DNA of 64,000 nucleotides from Microbacterium paraoxydans (GCF_900105335.1 NZ_LT629770.1:1-64000), one strand, 5' to 3'. Positions 39,618 to 48,234 are shown, numbered from the stretch's first letter. Notes: generated from the sequence alone by a model not told the origin. Translations and numbers: made by a program.

Positions 39618-39820
39618 ACGACCCAATCATGATGTACCCGCAGCCCAGCATCCCGAACCCGCTCGGCACCACCCCGTACATGCAGATGAGCGACGACCAG
39701 ATCGCCCAGGGCGTCGAAGCGGCTGGATACCGCATCGACGCAGCCGAACACACGCGACAGGCGCTCATCCGTGAGCGCGACCGCCGCGCCGCTCTGCGTG
39801 CTGCTGGGGGTGCGCGATGA
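39614..39820 (+). CDS. Hypothetical small protein
   Basis: A 68-residue protein with a Met/Pro-rich start and a charged helix (DQIAQGVEAAGYRIDAAEHTRQALIRERDRRAAL). Overlaps both neighbours by 4 nt. Confidence 0.55.
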   Translation: MNDPIMMYPQPSIPNPLGTTPYMQMSDDQIAQGVEAAGYRIDAAEHTRQALIRERDRRAALRAAGGAR

Positions 39821-40164
39821 GCGACTACACACCGACCACCGAGGCGGTCGAATCGCTCGGCGAAGACATCCAGGCTTACCTCGTCATGGACGGGGTCTAC
39901 CTGGATCACGAGATCACGAGGAACGTCGCCCGCTGCATTCTCTCTGACCCCGACTGGGCTGGTGTCGTAGCCGAGGAACCGGAATGGGAGTACGGCTGGG
40001 ATGCGTGTGCAGGCTTCAAACCCAATCCGACATCGTCGAGGGAATGGGCAGAGGACGTAATCAAGCGCAACCCGGACTGGGTGCTGGTGCGTCGCAGTGC
40101 TGCTGTCCCGGCAGGTGAGTGGGTGCCGGTGAAGCAGGAAGGAGCCGACGATGTCCGAGCGTAA
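39817..40164 (+). CDS. Hypothetical protein
   Basis: A 115-residue acidic protein rich in Trp (DPDWAGVV, EWEYGWDA, NPDWVLVRR). Its end overlaps the next gene by 14 bp. No family recognised. Confidence 0.58.
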   Translation: MSDYTPTTEAVESLGEDIQAYLVMDGVYLDHEITRNVARCILSDPDWAGVVAEEPEWEYGWDACAGFKPNPTSSREWAEDVIKRNPDWVLVRRSAAVPAGEWVPVKQEGADDVRA

Positions 40165-40591
40165 GCCCCCCAACTTCACCCAGCAGGACACCCACGAACT
40201 CGGCGCGTACCTGTTCGACCAGGACAGCGAGCACGTCACCCAGTGGATGCACGAGCACATCCAGAACACCCGCGACATGCACGCCCTGATGGAGTTCCTC
40301 GGCCGGGCGATCTACAAGATATTCCCCCTCGGACTCACGAAGGGCGTCGTCGTCGACGAGAACCACTACTGGGCGATGAAGATCACCGGAGCCACCCAGG
40401 ACTACATCGACGCAGGCCGCATCATGACCGCCGCGTTCAACGCCGACTGGCCGACGATGACCGCCCTCATCGTCGCCGTCCTCACTCACCCGCACGAGTA
40501 CCACGCCGAGGTCGTCGTGCACCTCCTCAGCGCCCTCGGCGACGGCCTTCGAGCCGCCTCCGCCGAACACGAGCAGGGGAACCAGCGATGA
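40151..40591 (+). CDS. Hypothetical helical protein
   Basis: A 146-residue His-rich helical protein (EHVTQWMHEHIQNTRDMHALMEFLGRAIYKI). AGGAAGGAG precedes the ATG inside the previous gene. No family recognised. Confidence 0.6.
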   Translation: MSERKPPNFTQQDTHELGAYLFDQDSEHVTQWMHEHIQNTRDMHALMEFLGRAIYKIFPLGLTKGVVVDENHYWAMKITGATQDYIDAGRIMTAAFNADWPTMTALIVAVLTHPHEYHAEVVVHLLSALGDGLRAASAEHEQGNQR

Positions 40592-40815
40592 ACGCCGAAA
40601 GACGTCGCGCGGGCCGCCGCATCCGCCGAGACCGCCGCATCGCCGCCCGCTTCGACGCGATGTGCGCCAACCTCGGGATAGAGCCGATGCCGTGGCAGCG
40701 CGACCTCGCCCTCGCCGCCCTCCGGGGCGAGATCCCGACCATCTCCAGAGCACGGCGCGCGGGATGGTCGACCGTTCGCCGGCTCATCGACACCGCCCGA
40801 GGTTGTCATGGGTGA
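40588..40815 (+). CDS. Small basic protein
   Basis: A 75-residue Arg-rich protein (MNAERRRAGRRIRRDRRIAARF) with a WQRDLALAALRGE segment resembling the ATPase entry motif of terminases or helicases, but too short to be one. Function unknown. Confidence 0.5.
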   Translation: MNAERRRAGRRIRRDRRIAARFDAMCANLGIEPMPWQRDLALAALRGEIPTISRARRAGWSTVRRLIDTARGCHG

Positions 40816-41044
40816 GATGCTCACCTACCGGCAGGCCGCACGCCGCGTCGGACGTTCAATGCGAGCCGTCCGCTACTGGCGGGCACGCGGCATGCCGATG
40901 TCGTGGGAGATCCGGGAAGGCCAGAAGGTCCGCGTCGTCGAGGAGTCCGTCCTCCTCGCCTGGTGGCGGGAGCGGATGAAGAATGACCCCGTCTACCAGA
41001 TCAACCTCCGCAAGCGGCTCGCCGAAGCCGACCCCGACCAATAG
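40808..41044 (+). CDS. HTH (MerR/excisionase-like) small protein
   Basis: A 78-residue winged-HTH protein (LTYRQAARRVGRSMRAVRYWRARGMPMSWEIREGQKVRVVEESVLLAWW), the same class as the Xis-like protein at 23919. Being last in the early operon, just before a regulatory gap, it may control the late block at 41332 or serve as a recombination directionality factor. It overlaps the previous gene by 8 bp. Confidence 0.68.
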   Translation: MGEMLTYRQAARRVGRSMRAVRYWRARGMPMSWEIREGQKVRVVEESVLLAWWRERMKNDPVYQINLRKRLAEADPDQ

Positions 41045-41146
41045 GCGGACGCTATCGGACCCGGCGCTTGCATACCCTACATTCATGATCGGAAAGTCGT
41101 CGGAGGGGCTGATACAGCCTCACAGAACCGAAGACAACCACTAACG

Positions 41147-41178
41147 AAGCCCCGCCGTTCCCCAGACGCCGGGGCTTT
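41147..41178 (+). terminator. Early-operon terminator candidate
   Basis: AAGCCCCG and CGGGGCTT form an 8-bp stem around a 15-nt loop, followed by TTTC. It lies about 100 bp past the last early gene. Confidence 0.6.
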
Positions 41179-41264
41179 CGTGATCTCGGGCGCAGCGCAC
41201 GCGACCCGGCCGAACCCATCCCCTCGGCTGGCACGGGACCCCTGCGCCCGAACACGGTCCGACG

Positions 41265-41301
41265 ACGCGGGCGGGCAGCGGCATTCCCTGTCCGCCCGCG
41301 T
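41265..41301. repeat. 10-bp inverted repeat before the 41332 gene
   Basis: ACGCGGGCGG and CCGCCCGCGT flank a 17-nt loop, with no T-run. It lies 30 bp upstream of ATG 41332 and could be an operator or leader hairpin. Confidence 0.5.
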
Positions 41302-41331
41302 ACCACCCACCCACTGACGAGAGGGGCGGCC

Positions 41332-41868
41332 ATGCAGTGCTCACAGTGCAGCCGGACGATGCGGCCCTTCGGCGCGAAGAAGGCCGACGCCCCCGACACG
41401 ATCGCGCAGGGCGGACGCGGGCTCTGCGCGAACTGCGTGAAGAAGCAGGGGCAGCCCGTCGACTCGATCGACGACAGTCCGGCCGTCCTCGTCCGCGCCG
41501 TCCTTCGGCCCTCGACCTACAAGGCGTTCGCCCGGCACGCGAAGGAGCTGCATATCGAGGTCGGTGACCTGCTGTCCCGCCTCGCCGACCGTGCCGTCGG
41601 CACCGCACCGCTCGCGGCTCCCGAACCAACCGTCGCCCCGGTCGAGCCCGGCCCGAAGCCGATCGCCGCGCGAGGCGGCACGCGTGGTCGTCCTGTGCAC
41701 GTCGAGGACCCTATCGACCGCCGCATCCGCACCCTGAACGCGGACGGCCTCACCGACACGGCAATCGCCCGCGCGGTCGGCATGTCACAGCCGTCCGTCT
41801 CACGGCGCCGCCGCCTGCTCGGCCTGCAGTCGCCGCGCCCACGCGGCCCGAATCGCAAGGCCGCATGA
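41332..41868 (+). CDS. Zinc-ribbon and HTH protein, possible regulator
   Basis: A 178-residue protein: N-terminal zinc ribbon (MQCSQCSRTM ... LCANC), a helical middle, a Pro-rich linker, and a C-terminal Hin-like HTH (IDRRIRTLNADGLTDTAIARAVGMSQPSVSRRRRLLGL). The HTH resembles those in the triple-HTH protein at 37133. As the first gene after the hairpin gap it is a good candidate late-gene regulator. GAGAGGGG precedes the ATG. Confidence 0.7.
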   Translation: MQCSQCSRTMRPFGAKKADAPDTIAQGGRGLCANCVKKQGQPVDSIDDSPAVLVRAVLRPSTYKAFARHAKELHIEVGDLLSRLADRAVGTAPLAAPEPTVAPVEPGPKPIAARGGTRGRPVHVEDPIDRRIRTLNADGLTDTAIARAVGMSQPSVSRRRRLLGLQSPRPRGPNRKAA

Positions 41869-42065
41869 TGGCCGTCGTCGTCCACCTCGACACGATCAGC
41901 GAACACCTCGACGACGTCGAGTGCCCGATCTGCGGGTACAACGCGATGATCCGGCTCCGCGGCTACTTCCTCGGCACCGCCGGCGTCCACATGGTCTTCG
42001 ACCAGACGTTCTGCGGCAGGTGCAACGCCGAGAAGCGTCGCCTCGGACGGGAGGCCGGAGCATGA
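41865..42065 (+). CDS. Zinc-ribbon small protein
   Basis: A 66-residue protein with CPICG and CGRC pairs, a single zinc ribbon. ATGA overlaps on both sides. Function unknown. Confidence 0.6.
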   Translation: MMAVVVHLDTISEHLDDVECPICGYNAMIRLRGYFLGTAGVHMVFDQTFCGRCNAEKRRLGREAGA

Positions 42066-42397
42066 CCGGCAAGCGCACCCACAAGGAATCCCGTCGGATG
42101 CACAAGCTCCGCCGCGAGTTCTTCGAGGAGGGGAAGCGGCAGTCGCGCAGCACCAACCCCGACGAGGTCGAGAAGTCGAAGTGTTGGATCTGCCGCGACG
42201 CGATCGACTACGACGCCGGGCAGGGCACCACCTCCGACTCCCACGAGCTCGATCACTACCACCCCGTCGACGACCGGCCCGACCTCGAGGAAGACGTCGA
42301 CAACTTCCGTCACTCGCACTCGTCCTGCAACAGCAGCCGAGGCAAGCGTGCAGCCAACACGCAGGGACTCGGCGAGCAAGTCGCCGCCTGGTGGTGA
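42062..42397 (+). CDS. HNH endonuclease near the terminase genes
   Basis: A 111-residue HNH nuclease: zinc knuckle C41-x-x-C44, first His pair in HELDHY (61-66), and the second half NFRHSHSSCNSSRGKR (81-96). HNH proteins beside TerS/TerL (HK97 gp74 type) stimulate terminase cutting at cos. With terS 1.2 kb downstream this supports cos-type packaging. Unlike the other HNH genes here it lies on the coding strand with coupled neighbours. Confidence 0.82.
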   Translation: MTGKRTHKESRRMHKLRREFFEEGKRQSRSTNPDEVEKSKCWICRDAIDYDAGQGTTSDSHELDHYHPVDDRPDLEEDVDNFRHSHSSCNSSRGKRAANTQGLGEQVAAWW

Positions 42398-42407
42398 GGA
42401 GCACATC

Positions 42408-42584
42408 ATGGAGACATGTGACCAGTGCGGGCCCGCCGTCCAGGCGAAGGAACGCGCGACACTCCCGTCCGGTCGGACCCTGACCTACTGCACGCACTGC
42501 GCGTCAGCGAACATGGTCGGCCTGATCCGCGCGAACGCGACCCTCAACCCGATCGAGCCGGCATGCGTACCGCCATCGGCGTGA
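42408..42584 (+). CDS. DUF7455-like small zinc protein
   Basis: A 58-residue protein of the actinobacterial pattern CDQCGPAVQAKERATLPSGRTLTYCTHCA: two C-x2-C pairs around a hairpin. GAGGAG lies 6 nt before ATG 42408. Function unknown. Confidence 0.65.
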   Translation: METCDQCGPAVQAKERATLPSGRTLTYCTHCASANMVGLIRANATLNPIEPACVPPSA

Positions 42585-42745
42585 CCGTCGGGATCGTCAT
42601 CGGCTGGTCAGCGCTCGCTATCTGGCGAGGCCCGACTCGCTGGCTCCTCACCCGCATCCCGCCCGCCACCCATCCCGACCACGTCGACCGGGTGAGGGTG
42701 TGGCACGACCACGTCGAACAGCCGGGCGCATCATGGCCGGCGTGA
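42563..42745 (+). CDS. Small single-TM protein
   Basis: A 60-residue protein starting inside the previous gene (22-bp overlap). One N-terminal membrane segment (AIGVTVGIVIGWSALAIW), then a basic and His-containing tail. Function unknown. Confidence 0.5.
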   Translation: MRTAIGVTVGIVIGWSALAIWRGPTRWLLTRIPPATHPDHVDRVRVWHDHVEQPGASWPA

Positions 42746-42906
42746 CCGCCCTCGCGCTCCGCGGCATCGGCACCGCACCCGACTTCGTCCACGACCCCAT
42801 CACCGACACCTGGATCCACCCCGACACCGGCGTCGTGATCTTCGGTGAGGACATGCCACGCGAACTCATCCCGTGGTGTCACCTCAACCCCGAGGAGGAG
42901 ACGTGA
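42733..42906 (+). CDS. Hypothetical small protein
   Basis: A 57-residue acidic protein (DFVHDPITDTWIHPDTGVVIFGEDMP). It overlaps the previous gene by 13 bp and the next by 4 (GTGA). No family recognised. Confidence 0.5.
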   Translation: MAGVTALALRGIGTAPDFVHDPITDTWIHPDTGVVIFGEDMPRELIPWCHLNPEEET

Positions 42907-43082
42907 CCATCACCGCCCGCCTCGTCGCACACCGCGAGGCAGCACTCAGCGGATGGTGCAGGAGCGCCGCACACGACCGCACCCACCCGGTCACCTCCAC
43001 GGAGACCAGACGTGCGCGCCGCCGCCTCCGCCTCTGGGACACACTCCTCGACCTCTGGTCGTTCAGAGGACGCAGAGCATGA
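42903..43082 (+). CDS. Hypothetical small basic protein
   Basis: A 59-residue Arg-rich protein (RRARRRLRLWDTLLDLWSFRGRRA), GTG start in a GTGA overlap after GAGGAG. Possibly nucleic-acid or membrane associated. Confidence 0.48.
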   Translation: MTITARLVAHREAALSGWCRSAAHDRTHPVTSTETRRARRRLRLWDTLLDLWSFRGRRA

Positions 43083-43375
43083 GCGGCCGCGAGCTTGACC
43101 CCGACGGCACAGACTCGTATCACCCCGAGCACCCGTGGGAGCAGACGACGCACCCGCTCTACCTGCCACCCGACCAGCGCACCGCGTTCAACTGGCCACC
43201 CGAGCCCGCTCACCCCCACGGTGCACACGAGGCGCAGGAGTGGGGACGCCTCCCGGCCCGCGTGCCCGTCGCACCCACCGACCTCACCTTCGGCCCCGGG
43301 TACACCTACCCACCCACACACGCACCCCGAGGGGCAGCAGGGGACAGCGGCGCACGCCGACGGCGGAGACGGTAA
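43079..43375 (+). CDS. Hypothetical Pro/His-rich protein
   Basis: A 98-residue low-complexity protein (Pro, His, Gly, Asp), ending in RRRRRR. The last ORF before the packaging region, joined by ATGA. Composition is unusual, so translation is less sure. Confidence 0.48.
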   Translation: MSGRELDPDGTDSYHPEHPWEQTTHPLYLPPDQRTAFNWPPEPAHPHGAHEAQEWGRLPARVPVAPTDLTFGPGYTYPPTHAPRGAAGDSGARRRRRR

Positions 43376-43587
43376 CCACCCACCCCCGGTCACACACGCC
43401 CGGATACGGACAGACCACGGGGAGGGCGTAGCCCGACCACCCCCAGACGTTCCCAGACGCTCACGCGAGCCGCAGACCCCCACCCCCCGAAAAATCCAGC
43501 AACACCCCAGGGGGCGGACGACAGCCCGGGGGAGCCGTCCTCTCTCCCCGACCCGAAGTGCCCGATTTCTACCAGGGGGTGACCCGG
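43376..43587. other. Gene-free stretch upstream of terS, candidate cos/packaging region
   Basis: About 212 bp with no credible ORF, C-rich on the plus strand, with two CCCAGACG direct repeats (near 43442-43461) and a GGGGAG-N9-CTCCCC dyad at 43529-43549. It lies between HNH-linked genes and terS, where cos or pac normally is. Window base 1 corresponds to 43529, the first base of the dyad, which could reflect a physical DNA end at a contig boundary. The exact cut cannot be read from sequence. Confidence 0.5.
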
Positions 43588-43941
43588 ATGCCGAAGAAGG
43601 CTGACCGTCCTCACAGGGCCGCGCTGACGCGGATGCTGAGGGTTACGGGGCTCGCGAACGTGCCCGAGGAAGCACCCCTCGTCGAGCTGCTGCGCACGCT
43701 GGCCGACGAATTGGACCGCGGTGGTGGCTCTCGGCCGCGGATCGAGTACCGGGCGGCGCTGAAGGACGCGCGGATGGTGCTGAACACGACGGCGCGCGGG
43801 AAGCCGAAGGGCTCGCCTGACGTGCCGGAGCCGACGAAGGCGGCGAAGCCCGGTGAGGGCGAGTCGGAGGCCCTCACGGACGAGGAGATCGACGAGCCCA
43901 CGTCGCTGGCGAAGTTCAAGGCGGAGCGGGGCATCGGCTGA
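43588..43941 (+). CDS. terS: Terminase small subunit, second copy
   Basis: Same 117-residue product as 58-411. Two extra bases upstream (a fifth G and a third C) put a GTG at 43558 in frame (127 residues); the ATG with AGGGGGTGA is still preferred. Confidence 0.72.
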   Translation: MPKKADRPHRAALTRMLRVTGLANVPEEAPLVELLRTLADELDRGGGSRPRIEYRAALKDARMVLNTTARGKPKGSPDVPEPTKAAKPGEGESEALTDEEIDEPTSLAKFKAERGIG

Positions 43942-43963
43942 CCGCTCGAGGTGGGGGTGAGCG

Positions 43964-45610
43964 GTGACGGCGAAGCTGTTCGGGCGGACTGAGCCGCGTC
44001 TGTGGACGAAGCCGCTGCGGGAACTGACCCCGGAGACGTCGCGCGGGTTCGAGGTGATCGAGTTCGCGCTGACGATCCTCGGGGTGACGCTCTACCCGTG
44101 GCAGAAGTGGCTCCTGATCCACGCTCTCGAGCTGCGCCCTGACGGCACATACCGCTTCAAGCGGGTCATCGTGCTCGTCGCCCGGCAGCAGGGGAAGACG
44201 ATGCTCGCGTCGGTGCTCGCCGCGTGGTGGCTTTTCGTCGACTCGGGCCGGAACAAGGAGCAGGTCCCGCCGCTGAAGTTCAAGGTCGTGGGTGTCGCGC
44301 AGAACCTCGACATCGCTAAGGAGCCGTGGGCGGCGGTCAAGTCCTGGTGTGACCCGGATCCGGAGACGGAGGAGGAGGCCGAACTCGCGATCGACGCGCT
44401 GCAGGCCGCCACGGCGAAGGTTCGCGACGCGAACGGGTCGATTGCGATCACGGCGCGCTCCCGGGCGCACTACGAGATCCGGGCAGCGAAGAACGCCCGA
44501 GGCAAGCCCGCCGCGCGCGTCCTGATGGACGAGATGCGTGAGCAGCGCGACTGGGTCGCGTGGAATGCCGTCTCGCAGACCCTCAAGTCGTTCTGGTCCG
44601 GACAGCTCTGGGGCATCTCGAATGCGGGCGCGTCCGACGCGGTCGTGCTCCGCACCCAGCGCGACGCGGGCCTTGCGGACATCGCCGATTGGGACGCCTA
44701 CGTCGGCGCTGGGCTCACCTCGGCCGAGGAGTACGCGAACACCCACGACACGTCGCTCGGGATCTTCGAGTGGTCCGCGCCCGACGGGTGCGCGAAGGAC
44801 GACATCGACGGCATCCTGCAGGCGAACCCGTCGATCGGGTACGGCGCGATGACCGTGCAGGACGCTCTCTCCGACATTCGGTCGATGACCGACGCCGGCT
44901 ACCGCACTGAGGTGCTGTGCCAGTGGGTGACGGTGCGCGTCGATTCGTTCATCAACGTGAAGGACTTCCAGGCGCTCTACGTCCCGCCCGCCGACGTGAA
45001 GATCACGAAGGGCGAGCGGACCGTGTGGGCCATCGATACCTCGAAGCGGTCGAACGACTCGGGCGTGACGACGTGGATCGGCGCGGCGACGCGCACGAAG
45101 TCCGGGAAGCCGTTCGCGACGGTGCGACACCGTCGGACCGGCATCGTCTGGGCACCGGACTACATCACGAAGCTCGCCGACGAGTCCGGTTTCCGGGAGG
45201 TCGTGGTCGTCGGACGGGGCGCGCCGGCCGCTGAGCTCGTGGAGGAGCTGCAGAAGCCCGAGCGAAACCTCACCGTGCACGTCCTCGACGGCGGCCAGTT
45301 CGCCGCGGCGACGGGCCAGATGAGCGACGCGGTCCGCGACAAGGACATCGTGCTCGTCGAGCAGCCGGACATCACGCTCGCCGTCGAGGGCGGCGTGACG
45401 AAGGAGTACGCCGAGAACGACGCCTGGTCGCGCTCGAAGTCCCTGCCGGTCGACATCTCGGGCCTGATCGCGATGTCTGAGGCGCTCTACGGGCTCGTGA
45501 ACCTCGAGCCCGAGATCGTCCCCGACCCACCCAAGCCGCCGGCCGCCGAATCGGTGAGTCGCGCTGACATCGCGCCCGACGAGATGAACCTCGCGACGGT
45601 CGCATTCTGA
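43964..45610 (+). CDS. terL: Terminase large subunit, second copy
   Basis: Same 548-residue product as 434-2080, with intact ATPase and nuclease motifs. Confidence 0.95.
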   Translation: MTAKLFGRTEPRLWTKPLRELTPETSRGFEVIEFALTILGVTLYPWQKWLLIHALELRPDGTYRFKRVIVLVARQQGKTMLASVLAAWWLFVDSGRNKEQVPPLKFKVVGVAQNLDIAKEPWAAVKSWCDPDPETEEEAELAIDALQAATAKVRDANGSIAITARSRAHYEIRAAKNARGKPAARVLMDEMREQRDWVAWNAVSQTLKSFWSGQLWGISNAGASDAVVLRTQRDAGLADIADWDAYVGAGLTSAEEYANTHDTSLGIFEWSAPDGCAKDDIDGILQANPSIGYGAMTVQDALSDIRSMTDAGYRTEVLCQWVTVRVDSFINVKDFQALYVPPADVKITKGERTVWAIDTSKRSNDSGVTTWIGAATRTKSGKPFATVRHRRTGIVWAPDYITKLADESGFREVVVVGRGAPAAELVEELQKPERNLTVHVLDGGQFAAATGQMSDAVRDKDIVLVEQPDITLAVEGGVTKEYAENDAWSRSKSLPVDISGLIAMSEALYGLVNLEPEIVPDPPKPPAAESVSRADIAPDEMNLATVAF

Positions 45611-45623
45611 GAGGAGGCCCCCG

Positions 45624-46943
45624 GTGGCAGACGAGATCGGCTACGTCAAGGACGGAGCGCTGCGCGGATGGTCGTCTCTCGCCGACGAGGCGCACGAGAA
45701 GAACATCGACCTGCAGTGGCCGCACTCGCTCGAGGTCTACGACCAGATGCGCCGCGAGGACGCTCAGGTCGGCTCCGTAGTCCGGGCGGTCACGCTGCCC
45801 ATCCGCTCGACGCGGTGGGAGATCGACCCGGCGGGGGCCCGCGACGAGGTCGTGAAGCTCGTCGCGCAGGATCTCGGCCTTCCCGTGAAGGGGCAGGAGG
45901 AGCCGGAGCGCCCGAAGCGGGAGCGCGGTCGGTTCTCGTGGGACGAGTTCCTCCGCCTGGCGCTCCTCGAACTCGTGTTCGGCCACTCGGTGTTCGAGCA
46001 GGTGTACCGGATCGAGGACGGGCGCGCGCGTCTCGGGAAGCTCGCCTGGCGGCCCCCGCGGACCATCAGCAAGTTCGAGGTCGCGAAGGACGGCGGACTC
46101 ATCGCCGTCCACCAGCACGGCGTGTTCGGATCGACGACGGTGAAGATCCCGGTCGATCGACTCGTGGTGTTCGTGAACGAGCGCGAGGGCGCGAACTGGA
46201 TCGGCCAGTCGCTCCTCCGGCAGGCCTACAAGAACTGGCTCCTAAAGGACCGCCTGCTGCGCATCCAGGCACTCGTCGGCGAACGCAACGGACTCGGTGT
46301 GCCGGTGGTCACCGGCGCGGAGCTCCCCGAGAGCATCTCGAAGGACACCGCGAAGGCCGAGGAGTGGCTGAAGGCGCAGAAGGACGAGGGCCTCAAGCTC
46401 GCGACGGACTTCCGTGCCGGTGAGGCGGCGGGCGCGTTCGTCCCTCATGGCGGCAGCGTCGAGCTGAAGGGCGTGACGGGCAAGCTCCCCGACATCGACG
46501 GCCCCATCCGGTATCACGACGAGCAGATCGCGCACGCCGTGCTCGCTCACCTGCTCACGCTGGGCGGCGACAAGTCGACCGGGTCCTACGCGCTCGGCGA
46601 CACCTTCGCAGACGTGCTGACCGGCTCGCTCAACGCGGTGATGAAGCACCTCGCCGACGTGACGAACCAGCACGTCGTCGAGGACCTCGTCGACCAGAAC
46701 TGGGGGCCGGAGGAGCCCGCGCCGCGGATCGTTCCCGTTCCGCTGGGCAAGGACGCGCCACTGACCGCGGAAGCGATCCGAGCGCTCATCGACTGCGGGG
46801 CGTTCACGGCCGACGCCGAGCTCGAGAAGTACCTCCGGGCGCGTTACGGGCTCCCGGCGCACGACCCCGACACCGCGCGAAAGCGCACCACCACCACGCA
46901 GAGCGCCGCGGGCGAGCCTGCGCCAACAGAGGAGGCAGCATGA
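45624..46943 (+). CDS. Portal protein, second copy
   Basis: Same 439-residue product as 2094-3413. Confidence 0.9.
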   Translation: MADEIGYVKDGALRGWSSLADEAHEKNIDLQWPHSLEVYDQMRREDAQVGSVVRAVTLPIRSTRWEIDPAGARDEVVKLVAQDLGLPVKGQEEPERPKRERGRFSWDEFLRLALLELVFGHSVFEQVYRIEDGRARLGKLAWRPPRTISKFEVAKDGGLIAVHQHGVFGSTTVKIPVDRLVVFVNEREGANWIGQSLLRQAYKNWLLKDRLLRIQALVGERNGLGVPVVTGAELPESISKDTAKAEEWLKAQKDEGLKLATDFRAGEAAGAFVPHGGSVELKGVTGKLPDIDGPIRYHDEQIAHAVLAHLLTLGGDKSTGSYALGDTFADVLTGSLNAVMKHLADVTNQHVVEDLVDQNWGPEEPAPRIVPVPLGKDAPLTAEAIRALIDCGAFTADAELEKYLRARYGLPAHDPDTARKRTTTTQSAAGEPAPTEEAA

Positions 46944-48232
46944 CCGACCAGCGCAGCGCGCGAAACCGGTTCTGGGGCAAGCTCACCCCGCCGAAGTCGA
47001 AGACCGAGTTCTTCGACGCGATCACGATGCCGTCCGCGGGAGGCGAGGGCACTGTCGCGACCATCCGCATGTACGGTCCGATCGACTCGTGGGGCGGGTT
47101 CTGGGGCATCTCGACGAAGGATGTCGCCGAGGTACTCGACGGGCTCCCCGACTCGGTCACGCAGATCATCCTCCGGATCAACTCGCCCGGCGGTGAGGTG
47201 TTCGAGGGCGTCTCGATCCTGAACATGCTCCGCGCTCACGACGCCAAGGTCACCGCAGTCGTCGACGGCCTCGCAGCGTCGGCCGCTTCGGTGATCGCGG
47301 CCGGGTGCGACGAGACGGTCATGTCGCCTGCCTCGCAGATGATGATCCACTCGCCGTCGACGATCGTCTGGGGCAACGCCGCGGACATGCGGAAGGTCGC
47401 AGAGGTGCTCGACACGATCGAGGAGTCGATCATCTCGATCTACCGGGACAAGGCGGGCGAGTCCGCATGGGGCGAGCTCCTCGCCAACGAAACCTGGTAC
47501 ACCGCCGAGGCCGCCGTCGAGGCAGGCCTGGCCGATCGCGTCGCCGTCGTGAAGGACGCCGGAGAGACGGCGACTGCCGGCACGGATGACGACGGCACCG
47601 ACCAGCTCGAGGGCGACGACGTCGAGGACATGTACCAGTCCGCGCGCGCCCATCTGGGCCTGCACCCCATCGGCGCTTCGGCGCCCCACAAACTCCCGAG
47701 CTCGTCCGAGCCGGGGAATCCCAAGGAACAGAAGGAGGCGCTCAACATGAGCGACGCTTTCCTGGCTGCGGTTCGTGATCGGCTCGGCGTGACCGATGCC
47801 AACGCGTCGGAGGAGACGGTCCTGTCCGCTCTCTCCGAGGCGCTCAACGAGTCGGCCGACACCAACACGCCCACCTCGGCGGCCACGGTCGCCCCGACGA
47901 TCCCCGCCGGCACGCAGCTCATCGAGAACTCGATTCTCGACTCGCTCCGCGCCGACGCCGCCGCTGGCCGCGAGGCCCGCGAGCAGCAGATCAAGGACCG
48001 CCGCGACGGGATCATCGCGAACGCCCTGCAGGAGGGTCGCATCACGGCGGCCTCGGCGGAGCACTTCCGCACCATGCTCGACTCCGACGAGGACGGCACC
48101 GCGAAGGTGCTCGCCTCGATGGCGAAGAACAGCGTTCCGGTCGCGGAGATCGGACACGCCGCCGGCGAGGTGTCGGCGGAGGACGCGCTCATGGCCCGTG
48201 CGGGCTGGGGCGACGACGACGAGGAGGCCTGA
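46940..48232 (+). CDS. ClpP-like head maturation protease, second copy
   Basis: Same 430-residue product as 3410-4702, including Ser114 and His137. Confidence 0.9.
   Translation: MTDQRSARNRFWGKLTPPKSKTEFFDAITMPSAGGEGTVATIRMYGPIDSWGGFWGISTKDVAEVLDGLPDSVTQIILRINSPGGEVFEGVSILNMLRAHDAKVTAVVDGLAASAASVIAAGCDETVMSPASQMMIHSPSTIVWGNAADMRKVAEVLDTIEESIISIYRDKAGESAWGELLANETWYTAEAAVEAGLADRVAVVKDAGETATAGTDDDGTDQLEGDDVEDMYQSARAHLGLHPIGASAPHKLPSSSEPGNPKEQKEALNMSDAFLAAVRDRLGVTDANASEETVLSALSEALNESADTNTPTSAATVAPTIPAGTQLIENSILDSLRADAAAGREAREQQIKDRRDGIIANALQEGRITAASAEHFRTMLDSDEDGTAKVLASMAKNSVPVAEIGHAAGEVSAEDALMARAGWGDDDEEA
47747..48232 (+). CDS. Nested scaffolding protein, second copy (predicted)
   Basis: Internal ATG with AAGGAGG as at 4217; 161 residues. 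Confidence 0.6.
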   Translation: MSDAFLAAVRDRLGVTDANASEETVLSALSEALNESADTNTPTSAATVAPTIPAGTQLIENSILDSLRADAAAGREAREQQIKDRRDGIIANALQEGRITAASAEHFRTMLDSDEDGTAKVLASMAKNSVPVAEIGHAAGEVSAEDALMARAGWGDDDEEA

Positions 48233-48234
48233 CC

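Larger units (their letters stand above)
41045..41331. promoter_or_regulatory. Non-coding gap between early operon and pre-packaging block
   Basis: This 287-bp gap has no convincing ORF. It contains a small hairpin GGCTG-ATA-CAGCC (about 41107-41119), a terminator-like hairpin (41147-41178) and a 10-bp hairpin (41265-41301). TACCCT/TACATT hexamers near 41073-41083 are possible -10 boxes without a clear -35. It is a likely place for a late promoter or a small RNA. Confidence 0.5.

Noticed and set aside
40588..40815. Small protein with WQRDLALAAL as a terminase or helicase fragment
   Set aside because: No Walker A or B motif, and the gene is only 75 codons with normal coupled junctions; similarity limited to a short segment.
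1..43528. Two tandem integrated prophages
   Set aside because: No bacterial flanks, no attL/attR hybrid, and copies identical except for homopolymer length.
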